A stretch of 64,000 nt of DNA from Actinotalea alkalitolerans (GTDB lineage: Bacteria > Actinomycetota > Actinomycetes > Actinomycetales > Cellulomonadaceae), in NCBI RefSeq assembly GCF_023369855.1, contig NZ_JAMBPP010000005.1:1-64000 (forward strand), read 5' to 3'. The notes beneath the pieces are model-generated. The model ran no database searches. It was not told where the DNA came from and saw nothing but the letters and a program-made list of their open reading frames with translations. This document shows, in pieces, positions 54,880-64,000 of the stretch (positions are counted from its first letter, which is position 1; the number at the start of each line of letters is the position of its first letter). The position numbers and the translations under genes were made by a program.

Positions 54880-56913
54880 TCAGTCGTCCTCGTTGTCGTC
54901 CCCGCCCCCGTCGTTCGGCGGGGTGGCGGGTCCGGTGGAGATCACCAGGACCACGGACGACCCCTCGTTGACCAGCGCGTTGGGACCTGGCTCGGTCGTG
55001 ATGACCCGACCGGCCTCGACCGAGTCGGACGCCTGCTCACGCACGGTCGTGTTGAGCGAGGCCCCACCCATCCGCTCCTCGGCCTGCGCGCGGCGCAGGT
55101 CGGTCACGTCGGGCACCGGGATCTGCTCGGGGCTGCGCTCGATCGCGACGATGACCTCGATGTCCGAACGCTGCGGCACGGGGCCCGGGCTCCGGCTCTG
55201 ACGGATGACGGTCCCGACGGCCGCGTCGCTCTCCTCCTGGGTGAAGGTGGGCAGCAGGCCCAGGTCGAGCAGCGTCTGACGCGCCTGCTCCTGGGTCTGG
55301 CCGGTGAGGTCGGGCAGCTCGACGTTGCCGCTCGAGAGCAGCAGGGTGATCGAGGTGTCGGGGGCCACCGCCTCGCCCGCACCCGGGGTGGTACCCGTGA
55401 CCGCGCCCTCCAGCACGTCAGGGCTGTCGACGACCTCGGTGAGGATGTCGCCGGTGAAGCCCAGCTGCTCCAGACGCGCACGCGCATCGGCCTGGGTGAA
55501 GTTCGTGAGCTCGGGGATCGTCAGCGCCTCGGGGCCCTGCGAGACGTAGATCTCGACCTCGGTCCCGACCGGGAGGTCCTGCCCACCTTCCGGGTCGCTG
55601 CGCGAGACGAGGCCGGGGTCCAGGTCGCTCGCCTCGAGCAGCCAGACGATCTCCAGGTCGAGGTCGGCGACCTGCGCGCGGGCATCGTCCTCCTGCACAC
55701 CGACCAGGTCGGGGAACTCGACCGTCGCGGGCGGGGTCTCGTCGCCACTTCCCCGCAGGAGCAGCCAGACGATGCCGATCACCGCGATGACGGCCACGGC
55801 GATGAGCGTCCACAGCAACCAGCGACGGTTTGGCTCGTCGTCCTCCTCGGCGGGAGGTCCGCCCGGGGTCTCGGTGCTCACCTGCGCCCAGGGCGCTGCC
55901 GCGGGCACCACCTGGGTCGCGCCGGTCGCGCCCGACGCCCCGAAGACCTGCGTCGAGTCGGGGTTCGTCTGCCCGAGCACCTGGGTGCGGTCCGCGGCGG
56001 CGGCGCCCATGGCTGCGGCACCCAGTGCCCCGAGGGCAGGTGCGTTGACGTGACCGCCGCGCACCGCGGACTCAAGGTCGGCCCGGAACTCAGCGGCCGT
56101 GCTGTACCGGTCCTCGCGATCCTTGGTCAGCGCCTTCATCGTGATGCGGTCGAGGGCCTCGGGGACGTCCGAGGCGTAGGTGCTGGGCGGCTGTGCCTGC
56201 TCGCGCACGTGCTGGTAGGCAACGGCCACCGGTGAGTCACCGGTGAAGGGCGGACGACCGGTCAGCAGCTCGAACAGCAGGCAGCCGGTCGAGTACAGGT
56301 CGCTGCGCGAGTCGACCGTCTCCCCGCGGGCCTGCTCGGGGGACAGGTACTGGGCGGTGCCGATCACGGCCTGGGTCTGCGTCATGGTCGCCGCGGAGTC
56401 GGCCATGGCGCGTGCGATCCCGAAGTCCATGACCTTGACCGCACCCGTGGGGGTGAGCATGACGTTCGCGGGCTTGATGTCGCGGTGCACGATCCCCGCG
56501 TGGTGGGAGTACTCCAGGGCCGAGAGCACCCCGGAGGTGATCTCGGCGGCCTCCTCGATCGGCACCGCCGAGCCGTCGCGCAGGATGTCGCGGACGGTGT
56601 GGCCCTCGACGTACTCCATGACGATGAAGGGGACGTGGGAGACGCCTCCGGCATGCTCGGTGAAGACGTCCTCGCCGGTGTCGTACACGGCCACGATGGA
56701 CGGGTGGTTGAGCGAGGCCGCGGCCTGGGCCTCCCGGCGGAACCGTGCCTGGAAGGAGGGATCGCGGGCCAGGTCGGATCGCAGGATCTTGATCGCGACC
56801 GTGCGGCCCAGACGGGTGTCATGGCCGATGTGGACCTCTGCCATCCCGCCTCGGCCGATGAGCTCGCCCACCTCGTACCGGCCACCGAGTATCCGGGGTG
56901 CGTCGTCCACCAC
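54880..56913 (-). CDS. pknB: Ser/Thr protein kinase PknB with PASTA domains
   Basis: A 677-residue receptor kinase. The kinase domain is at about 12-275, with the Gly loop IGRGGMAEV, catalytic HRDIKPAN and DFG. A juxtamembrane linker and one helix at about 374-396 lead to four PASTA repeats (about 407-472, 474-540, 541-607, 608-670) that bind muropeptides or lipid II. The tail is acidic. It phosphorylates cell-division and wall proteins, including MviN in mycobacteria. The GTG start overlaps pknA by one base. Confidence 0.96.
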   Translation of the reverse strand: MVDDAPRILGGRYEVGELIGRGGMAEVHIGHDTRLGRTVAIKILRSDLARDPSFQARFRREAQAAASLNHPSIVAVYDTGEDVFTEHAGGVSHVPFIVMEYVEGHTVRDILRDGSAVPIEEAAEITSGVLSALEYSHHAGIVHRDIKPANVMLTPTGAVKVMDFGIARAMADSAATMTQTQAVIGTAQYLSPEQARGETVDSRSDLYSTGCLLFELLTGRPPFTGDSPVAVAYQHVREQAQPPSTYASDVPEALDRITMKALTKDREDRYSTAAEFRADLESAVRGGHVNAPALGALGAAAMGAAAADRTQVLGQTNPDSTQVFGASGATGATQVVPAAAPWAQVSTETPGGPPAEEDDEPNRRWLLWTLIAVAVIAVIGIVWLLLRGSGDETPPATVEFPDLVGVQEDDARAQVADLDLEIVWLLEASDLDPGLVSRSDPEGGQDLPVGTEVEIYVSQGPEALTIPELTNFTQADARARLEQLGFTGDILTEVVDSPDVLEGAVTGTTPGAGEAVAPDTSITLLLSSGNVELPDLTGQTQEQARQTLLDLGLLPTFTQEESDAAVGTVIRQSRSPGPVPQRSDIEVIVAIERSPEQIPVPDVTDLRRAQAEERMGGASLNTTVREQASDSVEAGRVITTEPGPNALVNEGSSVVLVISTGPATPPNDGGGDDNEDD

Positions 56914-58517
56914 TACTGGTCCCTCGCTGTCTGAGTGTTCTCGTTCCGGATCGGGTCCGGGCGTTCGCCGATCATCCCACTTGTCCGCTCGGGTCCGGCG
57001 GAGGTGACCATCACGATCTGGTAGCCGCCGTCGGAGCCTGGCGTGCCGGGGGCGGCACGGGACGGCCCGAAGATCCTATCGGCGAAGGCCGCACCCAGGA
57101 GCGCGAAGATCACCATGAGGACCAGGGCCACCAGGGGGGCCGTGAGGTGACCCATCCGCCGGCCGGTGGTGGTCGAGGTGCGCAGCACGCGCGGCAGCGA
57201 CCTCGCCGTGGTGCGGGCGGTGCTCCGGCTCGCACCGCGGGCTCGCGTGGGGGCGACCCCGGGCGGGAAGGCCGGCGCGTCGCTGGCCAGCGGCGCGGCC
57301 TGGTCCTCGGGCCGGCCCGGCACGGGGACCGACAGACCCGCGAGCCGCGCCGCGGTGCCGGCGGTGTGCGGCGGTGGCTCGTCGGCCTGGTCGGCGGCCG
57401 CCTGGTCGGCGGTCGACGCGCCGTCGGTCGAGGACGGGTGCGGCGGCACCGTGGTCGGCGGTGGCGCGGTGGTCACCCGCTGCTGCCTGGTCGGCTCGTG
57501 CACCCCGGGCAACGGCTGCGCCTCGCGCCCAGGAGGCGGGGAGGGCAGCACGACGGCGGGCACCATGCCGGTGTTCGGGATCGTGCCCGTCGCGCGCGAC
57601 CAGCCGTCGTCGTCGATGCTCTCGTAGCTCTCGACGGTGTCCATCACGTCGATCGTCCGGGCGTGGCGCCCGGCGCCGAGCGGCAGGCCACCGGGCGGGG
57701 TGCGCTCGACCATCGCGTCCATGGTGCGGGCGAGCGACGCAGCCGAGCGCGGGCGCTCCTCGGGCTCCTTGGCGAGCATCCGCATGACCAGCTCGGCGAG
57801 CTCGGCGTCCACGTCGCCGGGCAACGGCGGCACCGGGGTGTTGACGTGGGCGACGGCGATGTCCACCGCGGTCGGCCCGGTGAACGGGCGGTTCCCCACG
57901 AGCGCCTCGTACGCGACGATCCCCAGGGAGTAGATGTCCGACGCCGGGGTCGCGGCGCGTCCGATGGCCTGCTCGGGGGACAGGTACTGGGCGGTGCCCA
58001 TGACCATGCCCGAGGCCGTCATCGGGACCTGGTTGGTCGCGGTCGAGATCCCGAAGTCGGTGATCTTCACCCGCCCCGAGCGGGCCAGCAGGATGTTGCC
58101 GGGCTTGACGTCACGGTGCACCACACCGCCGACGTGGGCGGCGTGCAGGGCGCGCGCGGTCTGCGCGAGGATCGGCAGCAGGCGGCGGGTCGGCAGCACG
58201 GGCTGACGGTCGAGCAGGTCCGACATGGGCTCACCGAGCACGAGCTCCATCACCAGGAAGCCCGACCCCTCCTGCTCGCCGTAGTCGTAGAGCTGGGCGA
58301 TGTTCGGGTGGGACAGGTGCGCACTGTTGCGGGCCTCGGCGCGGAAGCGCTCCAGGAAGCCGGCGTCCCCGGCGAACTCCTCGCGCAGCACCTTGACCGC
58401 GACGTCGCGGGCGAGCGCCTCGTCGTGGCCCACCCACACCTCACCCATCCCGCCGACGGCGATGCGCGAGACCAGACGGTAGCGGCCGCCCAGGGCGATC
58501 CCGGTCAGGGGTTTCAC
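56913..58517 (-). CDS. pknA: Ser/Thr protein kinase PknA
   Basis: A 534-residue membrane kinase. The kinase domain is at about 10-270, with IAVGGMGEV, HRDVKPGN and DFG. A long Pro/Thr/Ala-rich cytoplasmic linker follows, then one helix at about 458-478 and a short exterior tail of about 55 residues without PASTA domains. It acts with PknB on division and wall synthesis targets. The GTG at 58517 overlaps the pbpA stop (GTGA). Confidence 0.95.
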   Translation of the reverse strand: MKPLTGIALGGRYRLVSRIAVGGMGEVWVGHDEALARDVAVKVLREEFAGDAGFLERFRAEARNSAHLSHPNIAQLYDYGEQEGSGFLVMELVLGEPMSDLLDRQPVLPTRRLLPILAQTARALHAAHVGGVVHRDVKPGNILLARSGRVKITDFGISTATNQVPMTASGMVMGTAQYLSPEQAIGRAATPASDIYSLGIVAYEALVGNRPFTGPTAVDIAVAHVNTPVPPLPGDVDAELAELVMRMLAKEPEERPRSAASLARTMDAMVERTPPGGLPLGAGRHARTIDVMDTVESYESIDDDGWSRATGTIPNTGMVPAVVLPSPPPGREAQPLPGVHEPTRQQRVTTAPPPTTVPPHPSSTDGASTADQAAADQADEPPPHTAGTAARLAGLSVPVPGRPEDQAAPLASDAPAFPPGVAPTRARGASRSTARTTARSLPRVLRTSTTTGRRMGHLTAPLVALVLMVIFALLGAAFADRIFGPSRAAPGTPGSDGGYQIVMVTSAGPERTSGMIGERPDPIRNENTQTARDQ

Positions 58518-59965
58518 GGTGCGAGCACCGCCTCGATGACGGCGCGGGCGATCGGCGCGGCGACGGCGCCACCGGTCGCCTCGTTGCCCATCGCACCGCC
58601 GTTCTCGACGATCACCGCGACCGCGACCCGCGGGTCGTCGGCCGGGGCGAAGGCGGTGAACCAGGCGTGCGGCGGGGCGTCGGCGCTGGTCTGGGCCGTC
58701 CCCGTCTTCCCGGCGACCTGCACCCCGGAGATCTGCGCCGAGCGACCGGTCCCGTCGGCCACGACCTGGACCATCATGTCCCGCAGCACCGTGGCGTTGA
58801 CCGAGGACAGCGGGCGGCCGAGCTCCTCGGGGCTGGTCTGGGTCACCACGGACAGGTCCGCGCTGCGCACCGTCTGGACCAGGTAGGGCTTCATCTGCAC
58901 GCCGCCGTTGGCTACGGCCGCCGAGACCATCGCCATCTGCAGCGGCGTGACCCGCACCTCGTACTGCCCGATCGCCGAGAGCGCCGTCTGCGCGGCGTCC
59001 GGCTCGTCGGGGAAGTAGCTCATGGTCACGTTCATCGGCACCTGGAGCGGTGTTCCGAAGCCGAACGCCTCGGCCTGGTCCCGCAGCACGTCCGCGCCGA
59101 GGTCGATGCCGAGCTGCCCGAAGGCCGTGTTGCACGAGATCCGTAGCGCGTCGGCGAGGGTCTGCTCGCCGCTCGGGCTGCACGACGAACCGCCGAAGTT
59201 GCGCAGCACCGAGGAGCTCAGCGGCAGCGGCAGCTCGTTCGGGGCGGGGATCTGCGCGGCCGGGTCGAGCCCGTTCTCGAGGGCGGCCGCCGCGGTGACC
59301 AGCTTGAAGGTCGACCCCGGCGGGTAGGTGTTCCCGGCGATCGCCCGGTTGGCCATGACGTCGCCCTCGGCCGCGTTGAGCGCCGCCCAGTTCGCGGTCA
59401 CGTCGGCCGTGACGTGGCCGGCGAGCAGGTTCGGGTCGAAGGTCGGCTTGGAGACCATCGCCAGGATCGCGCCCGTCGTGGGGTCCAGGGCGACCACCGC
59501 ACCCCGCTGGTCGCCCAGCGCGTCCCAGGCCGCCTGCTGCGCCGCCGGGTCGATGGTCAGCTCGACCGCGGCGCCCTGGGGCTGGCGGCCGGTGATGAGG
59601 TCCTGGAGCCGCGAGTAGAACAGCGAGTCGGCCGAGCCGTTGAGCTCGGTGGTCATCGCCTCCTCGATGCCCGAGCGGCGGTACACCACCGAGTAGTAGC
59701 CGGTGACCGGGGCGTACAGCTCGGGCTGGGTGTACACCCGCTGGTAGCCGAACGCGTCGTCGACCGGCACGGACTGCGCGATCGACTCCCCGGCGACCAC
59801 GATCGGACCGCGCGCGTTGCCGAACTCGCGGTACAGGGTGCGCACGTTGCGGCCGTCGCTGTTGAGGTCGGGGGCCTGGACGAACTGCACCCACGTGGCG
59901 CCCACCATGAGGGCCAGGAACATCAGCACGACCACGCTCGCGAGGCGGCGCAGCGGGGTGTTCAT
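58514..59965 (-). CDS. pbpA: Penicillin-binding protein PbpA (class B transpeptidase)
   Basis: A 483-residue D,D-transpeptidase. One N-terminal helix (about 8-28) is followed by a dimerisation-like domain. Active-site motifs are STFK with Ser218 and Lys221, SCN at 277-279 and KTGT near 425. It crosslinks peptidoglycan together with the adjacent RodA. Its end overlaps pknA and its start is 4 bp inside rodA. Confidence 0.96.
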   Translation of the reverse strand: MNTPLRRLASVVVLMFLALMVGATWVQFVQAPDLNSDGRNVRTLYREFGNARGPIVVAGESIAQSVPVDDAFGYQRVYTQPELYAPVTGYYSVVYRRSGIEEAMTTELNGSADSLFYSRLQDLITGRQPQGAAVELTIDPAAQQAAWDALGDQRGAVVALDPTTGAILAMVSKPTFDPNLLAGHVTADVTANWAALNAAEGDVMANRAIAGNTYPPGSTFKLVTAAAALENGLDPAAQIPAPNELPLPLSSSVLRNFGGSSCSPSGEQTLADALRISCNTAFGQLGIDLGADVLRDQAEAFGFGTPLQVPMNVTMSYFPDEPDAAQTALSAIGQYEVRVTPLQMAMVSAAVANGGVQMKPYLVQTVRSADLSVVTQTSPEELGRPLSSVNATVLRDMMVQVVADGTGRSAQISGVQVAGKTGTAQTSADAPPHAWFTAFAPADDPRVAVAVIVENGGAMGNEATGGAVAAPIARAVIEAVLAP

Positions 59966-61416
59966 CGCCGCACCTCCAGGACCTCGGTGTCATGGTCCGA
60001 ACCGCCCGGCCCGGCTGCCGGACCGGCGTCGTCCCCGGGCACGGCGGGACCGGCCACGGCCGGGAGACCGCCGGGGGGTGCCGGGCGCCGGGCGTTGTCG
60101 CTGATCCGCAGCAGCAGCGCCACGATGATCCAGTTGGCCAGCAGCGACGACCCGCCGTAGGCCATGAAGGGCATGGTCAGACCGGTCAGCGGGATCACCC
60201 GGGTGACCCCGCCGACCACCACGAAGCACTGGAAGGCGATGGTGAAGGCCATGCCCCCGGCGAAGAGCTTGCCGAAGCCGTCCCGCACGCCGATCGCGGT
60301 GCGCAGGCCACGCTGGGCGAGCACCAGGTAGCAGACCAGGATGGCGAGCAGCCCGGTCAGGCCGAGCTCCTCGCCCAGGGACGCGACGATGAAGTCGGAC
60401 TCGGCGTAGGGGACCAGGTCGGGGCGGCCCTGTCCCCAACCTGTGCCGAACAACCCACCGCTGGCCATGCCGAACAGGCCGCGGACCAGCTGCCCGGAAC
60501 CACCGGGCGAGGCGTTGAACACGTCGTTGTCGAAGGCGTTGAGCCACGCGTCGAAGCGCGCACCCACGTGGCTGAAGGTCCGAGCGGCCAGGGCTGCGCC
60601 ACCCAGGAACAGGGCCCCGCCCAGGACCACCCAGCTGTGCCGCTCGGTGGCGAGGTAGAGCATCGCGACGAACAGGCCGAAGAAGAGCAGCGAGGTGCCC
60701 AGGTCGCGCGCGAAGACGAGCACCGCGAGAGAGACGATCCAGGCCAGCAGGATGGGACCCAGGTCGCGGGGGCGCGGCAGCTGCAGGCCCAGCACCTTGG
60801 GGCCGGCCAGCGCGAGGGTCTCGCGGTTGGTCACCAGGTACCCCGCGAAGAAGATGGCCAGGGCGATCTTGCCGAGCTCGGCGGGCTGGAAGGACTGACC
60901 CAGCAACCGGATCCAGATCCGGGCACCGTTGATCTCGACGCCGAGCCCGGGGGTCAGCGGCAGCATCACCAGGCCCAGGCCGACGACCATCGAGGTGTAC
61001 GTGTAGCGGCGCAGGGTGCGGTGGTCGCGCAGCACGATGATCACCGCCGCGGCGAGGATCACCCCCAGGGCCGTCCAGCCGAGCTGGCGTGCGGCGAAGG
61101 TGCTCTCGGTCCCGCTGCGCACCTCGTAGGCGAAGTCGAGCCGGTAGATCATCGCCAGGCCGATGCCGTTGAGGAGCACCACGACGGGCAGCAGCACCGG
61201 GTCGGCGTACGGCGCGCGCCAGCGCAGCACCAGGTGGATGCCCAGGCTCAGCCCGCCCAGGCCCAGGCCGTACCCGAGGATGTCCACGGGCACGGAGTCC
61301 GTGGTCGCGAGCCCGACCAGCGCGTAGGCGCCGACGGCAAGCGCCAGCGAGATGGTGAGCATGCCGAGCTCGAGCCCACGTCCGGGACGGACCCGGTGCG
61401 GGGTCACCGTCGCCAT
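59962..61416 (-). CDS. rodA: RodA/FtsW SEDS peptidoglycan glycosyltransferase
   Basis: A 484-residue polytopic enzyme with about 10-12 helices. The conserved QPAELGKIALAIFFAGYL and GWGQGRPDLVPYAESDFIVASLGEELGLTG blocks carry the SEDS active-site region. It polymerises lipid II with PbpA as its transpeptidase partner. The C-terminal 40 residues are polar. The ATG at 61416 lies 49 bp after the pstP stop with only a weak ribosome site. Confidence 0.95.
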   Translation of the reverse strand: MATVTPHRVRPGRGLELGMLTISLALAVGAYALVGLATTDSVPVDILGYGLGLGGLSLGIHLVLRWRAPYADPVLLPVVVLLNGIGLAMIYRLDFAYEVRSGTESTFAARQLGWTALGVILAAAVIIVLRDHRTLRRYTYTSMVVGLGLVMLPLTPGLGVEINGARIWIRLLGQSFQPAELGKIALAIFFAGYLVTNRETLALAGPKVLGLQLPRPRDLGPILLAWIVSLAVLVFARDLGTSLLFFGLFVAMLYLATERHSWVVLGGALFLGGAALAARTFSHVGARFDAWLNAFDNDVFNASPGGSGQLVRGLFGMASGGLFGTGWGQGRPDLVPYAESDFIVASLGEELGLTGLLAILVCYLVLAQRGLRTAIGVRDGFGKLFAGGMAFTIAFQCFVVVGGVTRVIPLTGLTMPFMAYGGSSLLANWIIVALLLRISDNARRPAPPGGLPAVAGPAVPGDDAGPAAGPGGSDHDTEVLEVRR

Positions 61417-61465
61417 CGCCGCACCCCCCGCCGGGCGCGGGCGACCACCGGTGCGGTGCAGAACC

Positions 61466-62728
61466 TCACGACGATCCCGCCGCCTCGGACTCGAGCGAGC
61501 GGACGAGGGCACGCGCCTCGGACAGGTCACCGGTCTGGATGGACTGGGTGAGCCGGTCGCGCACGTACGCCGGGAGGTCACCGACGGTGGTCGTGCTGGT
61601 CTCGACCACCGTGGACAGGTCGAAGCTGCCGATCGACTGGGGGATGCCGCGGAAGATCGCGACCTGCTCGTCCTGGACCCCCACGTAGTACTGGTCCTGG
61701 GTCCAGCGGTACCCGAACCACCCGCCTGCGCCCACACCGGCCACGAGGAGCACCAGGATCAGCGCGGTCAGGATCCGGCGACCTGTGCGCGACGGCGCGG
61801 GATCGTCCTCCTCGAGCGGTCCGGGCGGCGGAGTCCCGGCAGCGGCGGCCTCGTCGGCCTCACGCTCGCGGGCGGCCGCCGACAGCCCGGCGGCGCGGCC
61901 CGCAGGACCGTCCCCCCCGAGGGTCGGTCGGTGCCGGTCCAGGGCCGCGGCGCCCACCACGTGCGAGGTGGTGCCCGGTGCGGCGCCGTCGCGCAGGGAG
62001 TCGACCTCGACGACGTCACCCAGCACGACCGTGACGTTGTCGGGGGCCCCGCCGCGCAGGGCGAGCTGGACGAGCTGGTCGGCGCAGGCGTCGATGTCGG
62101 CGACACCCCGCATCGTCTCGGCGAGGGTGTCGAAGCTGACCACCCCGGACAGGCCGTCGGAGCAGAGCAACCAGCGGTCGCCGTCGCGCGCCTCACGGAC
62201 GGACATGTCCGGGACGATCTCCATGTCGAAGTCACCCAGCACGCGTAGCAGGACCGAGCGCTGCGGGTGGTGCTCGGCCTCCTCCTGGGTGATCTTCCCC
62301 GTGTTGACCAGGTGCTGGACGAAGGAGTGGTCGGTGGTGACCTGCGCCAGCTCGCCGTCACGCAGCAGGTACGCGCGGGAGTCGCCGATGTGCGCCATCG
62401 CGAGCTTGTTGCCCGAGCGCAGCAGGGCAGTCACGGTGGTGCCCAGGCCGGCCAGCTCAGGGTTCTCCTCGGCCCGGTGCAGCAGCTCGTCGTGCGCCGT
62501 GGTCAGCGCGTGGCCGAGCTCGTCCAGGGCGTCGTCGGGCCCGTGCGCCTCGTCGTCGAGCGGGGCGAGATGGGCCACGGCCACCGAGGACGCCACGTCG
62601 CCACCCGCGTGCCCCCCCATGCCGTCGGCGACGACGAGGAGGTGGGGTCCGGCGTAGGCGGAGTCCTGGTTGTTGGACCGGACCAGGCCGACGTCGGAGC
62701 GGGCGGCGTACCGCAGGGCGATCGTCAC
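61466..62728 (-). CDS. pstP: PP2C Ser/Thr phosphatase PstP
   Basis: A 420-residue metal-dependent phosphatase that reverses PknA/PknB. The catalytic domain (about 1-235) has VADGMGGHAGGD, AHIGDSRAY and LCSDGLSGVV. A charged linker follows, then one membrane helix at about 306-326 and an exported domain of about 90 residues. The GTG at 62728 starts the standard MTIALRYAARSDVGLVR N terminus, close behind fhaB. Confidence 0.94.
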   Translation of the reverse strand: MTIALRYAARSDVGLVRSNNQDSAYAGPHLLVVADGMGGHAGGDVASSVAVAHLAPLDDEAHGPDDALDELGHALTTAHDELLHRAEENPELAGLGTTVTALLRSGNKLAMAHIGDSRAYLLRDGELAQVTTDHSFVQHLVNTGKITQEEAEHHPQRSVLLRVLGDFDMEIVPDMSVREARDGDRWLLCSDGLSGVVSFDTLAETMRGVADIDACADQLVQLALRGGAPDNVTVVLGDVVEVDSLRDGAAPGTTSHVVGAAALDRHRPTLGGDGPAGRAAGLSAAAREREADEAAAAGTPPPGPLEEDDPAPSRTGRRILTALILVLLVAGVGAGGWFGYRWTQDQYYVGVQDEQVAIFRGIPQSIGSFDLSTVVETSTTTVGDLPAYVRDRLTQSIQTGDLSEARALVRSLESEAAGSS

Positions 62729-62742
62729 GGTCTCAGGTCCAC

Positions 62743-63249
62743 CTACCTCTGGAGCTCGAGGGTCGACTGGCCGACCCGGATCTGCGACCCGACCGTGACC
62801 GAGGTGGGCTCCTCGACACGTTGACGACCCAGGAACGTGCCGTTCGTCGAACCAAGATCCTCCACGAACCACTGCCCGTCCTGGGGGAAGACGCGCGCAT
62901 GACGGGAGGAGGAGTAGTCGTCGTCGAGCACCAGGGTGCACGAGGGGGCGCGTCCGATGAGGATCGCCGAGCTGGTCAGCGGCAGGGTCGTGCCGCGCAG
63001 AGGGCCCGCGGTGACGACCAGGCGGCGCGGGTTGGAGTCCCGACGGGGGATCGGGGTCGAGGGTGCGGGCGAGGGGGCGCGCGCGGGCGCCGACGAGCGC
63101 GCTGGGACGTTCTCGGCCCGCCGCAGCCGACGGTTGACGATCTTCGTGCCGTACAGGTCGCGCCGCAGGACACCGACGGCCGCGAGCACGAAGAACCACA
63201 GCAACGCCAGGTAGCCCAGCCGCAGCAGGGTGATCGTCAGCTCACTCAT
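62743..63249 (-). CDS. fhaB: FHA-domain membrane protein FhaB (FipA-like)
   Basis: A 168-residue protein with an N-terminal membrane helix (about 6-28), a basic linker and an FHA domain at about 75-165 containing ILIGRAPSC, SSRHARVF and DLGSTNGTFLG. The FHA fold reads phosphothreonine, so it is a likely reporter of PknA/PknB activity. It sits between fhaA and pstP. Confidence 0.94.
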   Translation of the reverse strand: MSELTITLLRLGYLALLWFFVLAAVGVLRRDLYGTKIVNRRLRRAENVPARSSAPARAPSPAPSTPIPRRDSNPRRLVVTAGPLRGTTLPLTSSAILIGRAPSCTLVLDDDYSSSRHARVFPQDGQWFVEDLGSTNGTFLGRQRVEEPTSVTVGSQIRVGQSTLELQR

Positions 63250-63258
63250 GCCCTGCGG

Positions 63259-63966
63259 TCACCGGTCCTCGTCGTCGTCGACGCCGGTCCAGAACAGGAT
63301 CCGGGTTCGGCCGATGGTGATCGTGTTGCCGTCCAGGAGGGTCGCGGCCGGGACCTGGTGCCCCTCGACGAAGGTCCCGTTGGTCGAGCCCAGGTCGCTG
63401 GCGATCACACCGTCGGGGGTCACCCGGATCTCGAGGTGGCGACGCGAGATGCCCGGGTCGTCGACGATGATGTCCGCCTCGCTGCCCCGACCGATCACCG
63501 TGACCGGCCCGGTCAGCAGGTACCGCTGCCCGTCGATGTCGACCAGGGGGTGGCGGGGGCTCGCGGCGGTCGACGTGGCCGGGGCCACCGCGCCACGGAC
63601 GGTCGCGCTGCGCACCAGGAACCGGCCGGTCTCGAGCTCGGAGGTCTCCTCGAACTGCACCGTCACCGGGCCGACGAACGCGTAGCGCTGGTGGGTCGCG
63701 TGCTCGGTCACGTTGGCGGCGAGCTCGTCGGCGAGGGGCTCGGCGCCCCAGCTCTCGACCTGCGCGTGATCGGCCTCGGACAGCTCGATCACGAACTCGT
63801 TGGGCACCACGGTGCGCTCGCGGCCGACGACGGCGGCCCGGTCGTCGACCTCGCGTCGTAGTGCACTCGCGAGCTCGACGGGCTTGACCTCGCTGCGGAA
63901 AGCCTTCGCGAACGCGGTGCTCACGACGCGCTCGACGCCCTTCTCGAACCGGTCGAGAACTCCCAT
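63259..63966 (-). CDS. fhaA: FhaA, DUF3662 plus FHA-domain protein
   Basis: A 235-residue protein. Residues about 1-120 are the DUF3662 domain (MGVLDRFEKGVERVVSTAFAKAF). A short linker without the long Gly/Pro/Tyr stretch of mycobacterial FhaA leads to an FHA domain at about 145-220 with VIGRGSEADI, ISRRHLEIR and DLGSTNGTFVEG. In mycobacteria FhaA binds the phosphorylated MviN pseudokinase. GGAGGAGG precedes the ATG. It heads the fhaA-pknB operon. Confidence 0.95.
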   Translation of the reverse strand: MGVLDRFEKGVERVVSTAFAKAFRSEVKPVELASALRREVDDRAAVVGRERTVVPNEFVIELSEADHAQVESWGAEPLADELAANVTEHATHQRYAFVGPVTVQFEETSELETGRFLVRSATVRGAVAPATSTAASPRHPLVDIDGQRYLLTGPVTVIGRGSEADIIVDDPGISRRHLEIRVTPDGVIASDLGSTNGTFVEGHQVPAATLLDGNTITIGRTRILFWTGVDDDEDR

Positions 63967-64000
63967 GCCACCTCCTCCCGTCGGTCGCGGCGGGACTGCC

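Noticed and set aside
1-64000. Prophage, transposase or integrase
   Set aside because: No recognisable mobile-element protein, terminal inverted repeat or target duplication was found.

Overview
This 64 kb window is the replication-origin neighbourhood of a high-GC actinobacterial chromosome. The core gene order is CCA tRNA nucleotidyltransferase, NUDIX, DUF6049, murJ, trxBA, parBA, rsmG, jag, yidC, yidD, rnpA, rpmH, dnaA, oriC, dnaN, gnd, recF, dciA, gyrBA, DUF3566, tRNA-Ile, DLW-39, tRNA-Ala. It is followed by ppiA, rhomboid, crgA, DUF881, class E sortase, pabA, pknB, pknA, pbpA, rodA, pstP, fhaB and fhaA. This is the layout expected of Actinomycetes. The DLW-39 gene between two tRNAs, the class E sortase and the overall style suggest Micrococcales (a Cellulomonas/Sanguibacter-like lineage); that placement is inference, not proof.

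Layout. 0.1-2.5 kb (minus strand): a SigE-family ECF sigma factor coupled to a membrane partner, then a DUF6457 gene. 2.75-8.5 kb (plus): a complete DMSO-reductase-type respiratory module (dmsA, dmsB, dmsC, a TorD/DmsD chaperone and an additional 4Fe-4S protein), preceded by an AT-rich inverted repeat. 8.5-12 kb: an MFS transporter and a 706-residue protein combining a LOV-type PAS domain with a SpoIIE phosphatase, a likely blue-light receptor. 12-20 kb: pcnA-like CCA enzyme (minus), then NUDIX, DUF6049 and a MurJ-pseudokinase fusion with start/stop overlaps. 20-23.9 kb: trxBA behind a sigma-R-like promoter, an aminotransferase and a D-Ala-D-Ala ligase-like gene. 23.9-30.7 kb (minus): parB, parA, rsmG, a six-site parS array, jag, yidC, yidD, rnpA, rpmH. 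31.3-43.6 kb (plus): dnaA, oriC, dnaN, gnd, recF, dciA, gyrB, gyrA and the two tRNAs. 43.6-49.7 kb: a more variable segment with an ion channel, a cytoplasmic GH10 enzyme, an ECF sigma factor with a SnoaL-like tail, WrbA and an Ala/Glu-rich membrane protein. 49.9-64 kb: the conserved cell-division and Ser/Thr-kinase cluster.

How the parts fit. The origin region supplies initiation (DnaA with its box cluster), helicase loading (DciA), the sliding clamp, gyrase and chromosome partition (ParABS). The pkn cluster supplies kinases, a phosphatase, FHA readers, a SEDS glycosyltransferase and a PBP for polar or septal wall growth. The MurJ-pseudokinase is predicted, by analogy with mycobacterial MviN, to be a phospho-target read by FhaA. 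The two encoded tRNAs lack a genomic CCA end, consistent with a CCA-adding enzyme in the same window. The most interesting items are a ribosome binding site and TTG codon buried in the murJ fusion that could release a stand-alone pseudokinase, the LOV-SpoIIE protein, the parS array, a palindromic DnaA-box cluster downstream of crgA, and a 53-residue membrane microprotein overlapping its neighbours on both sides.
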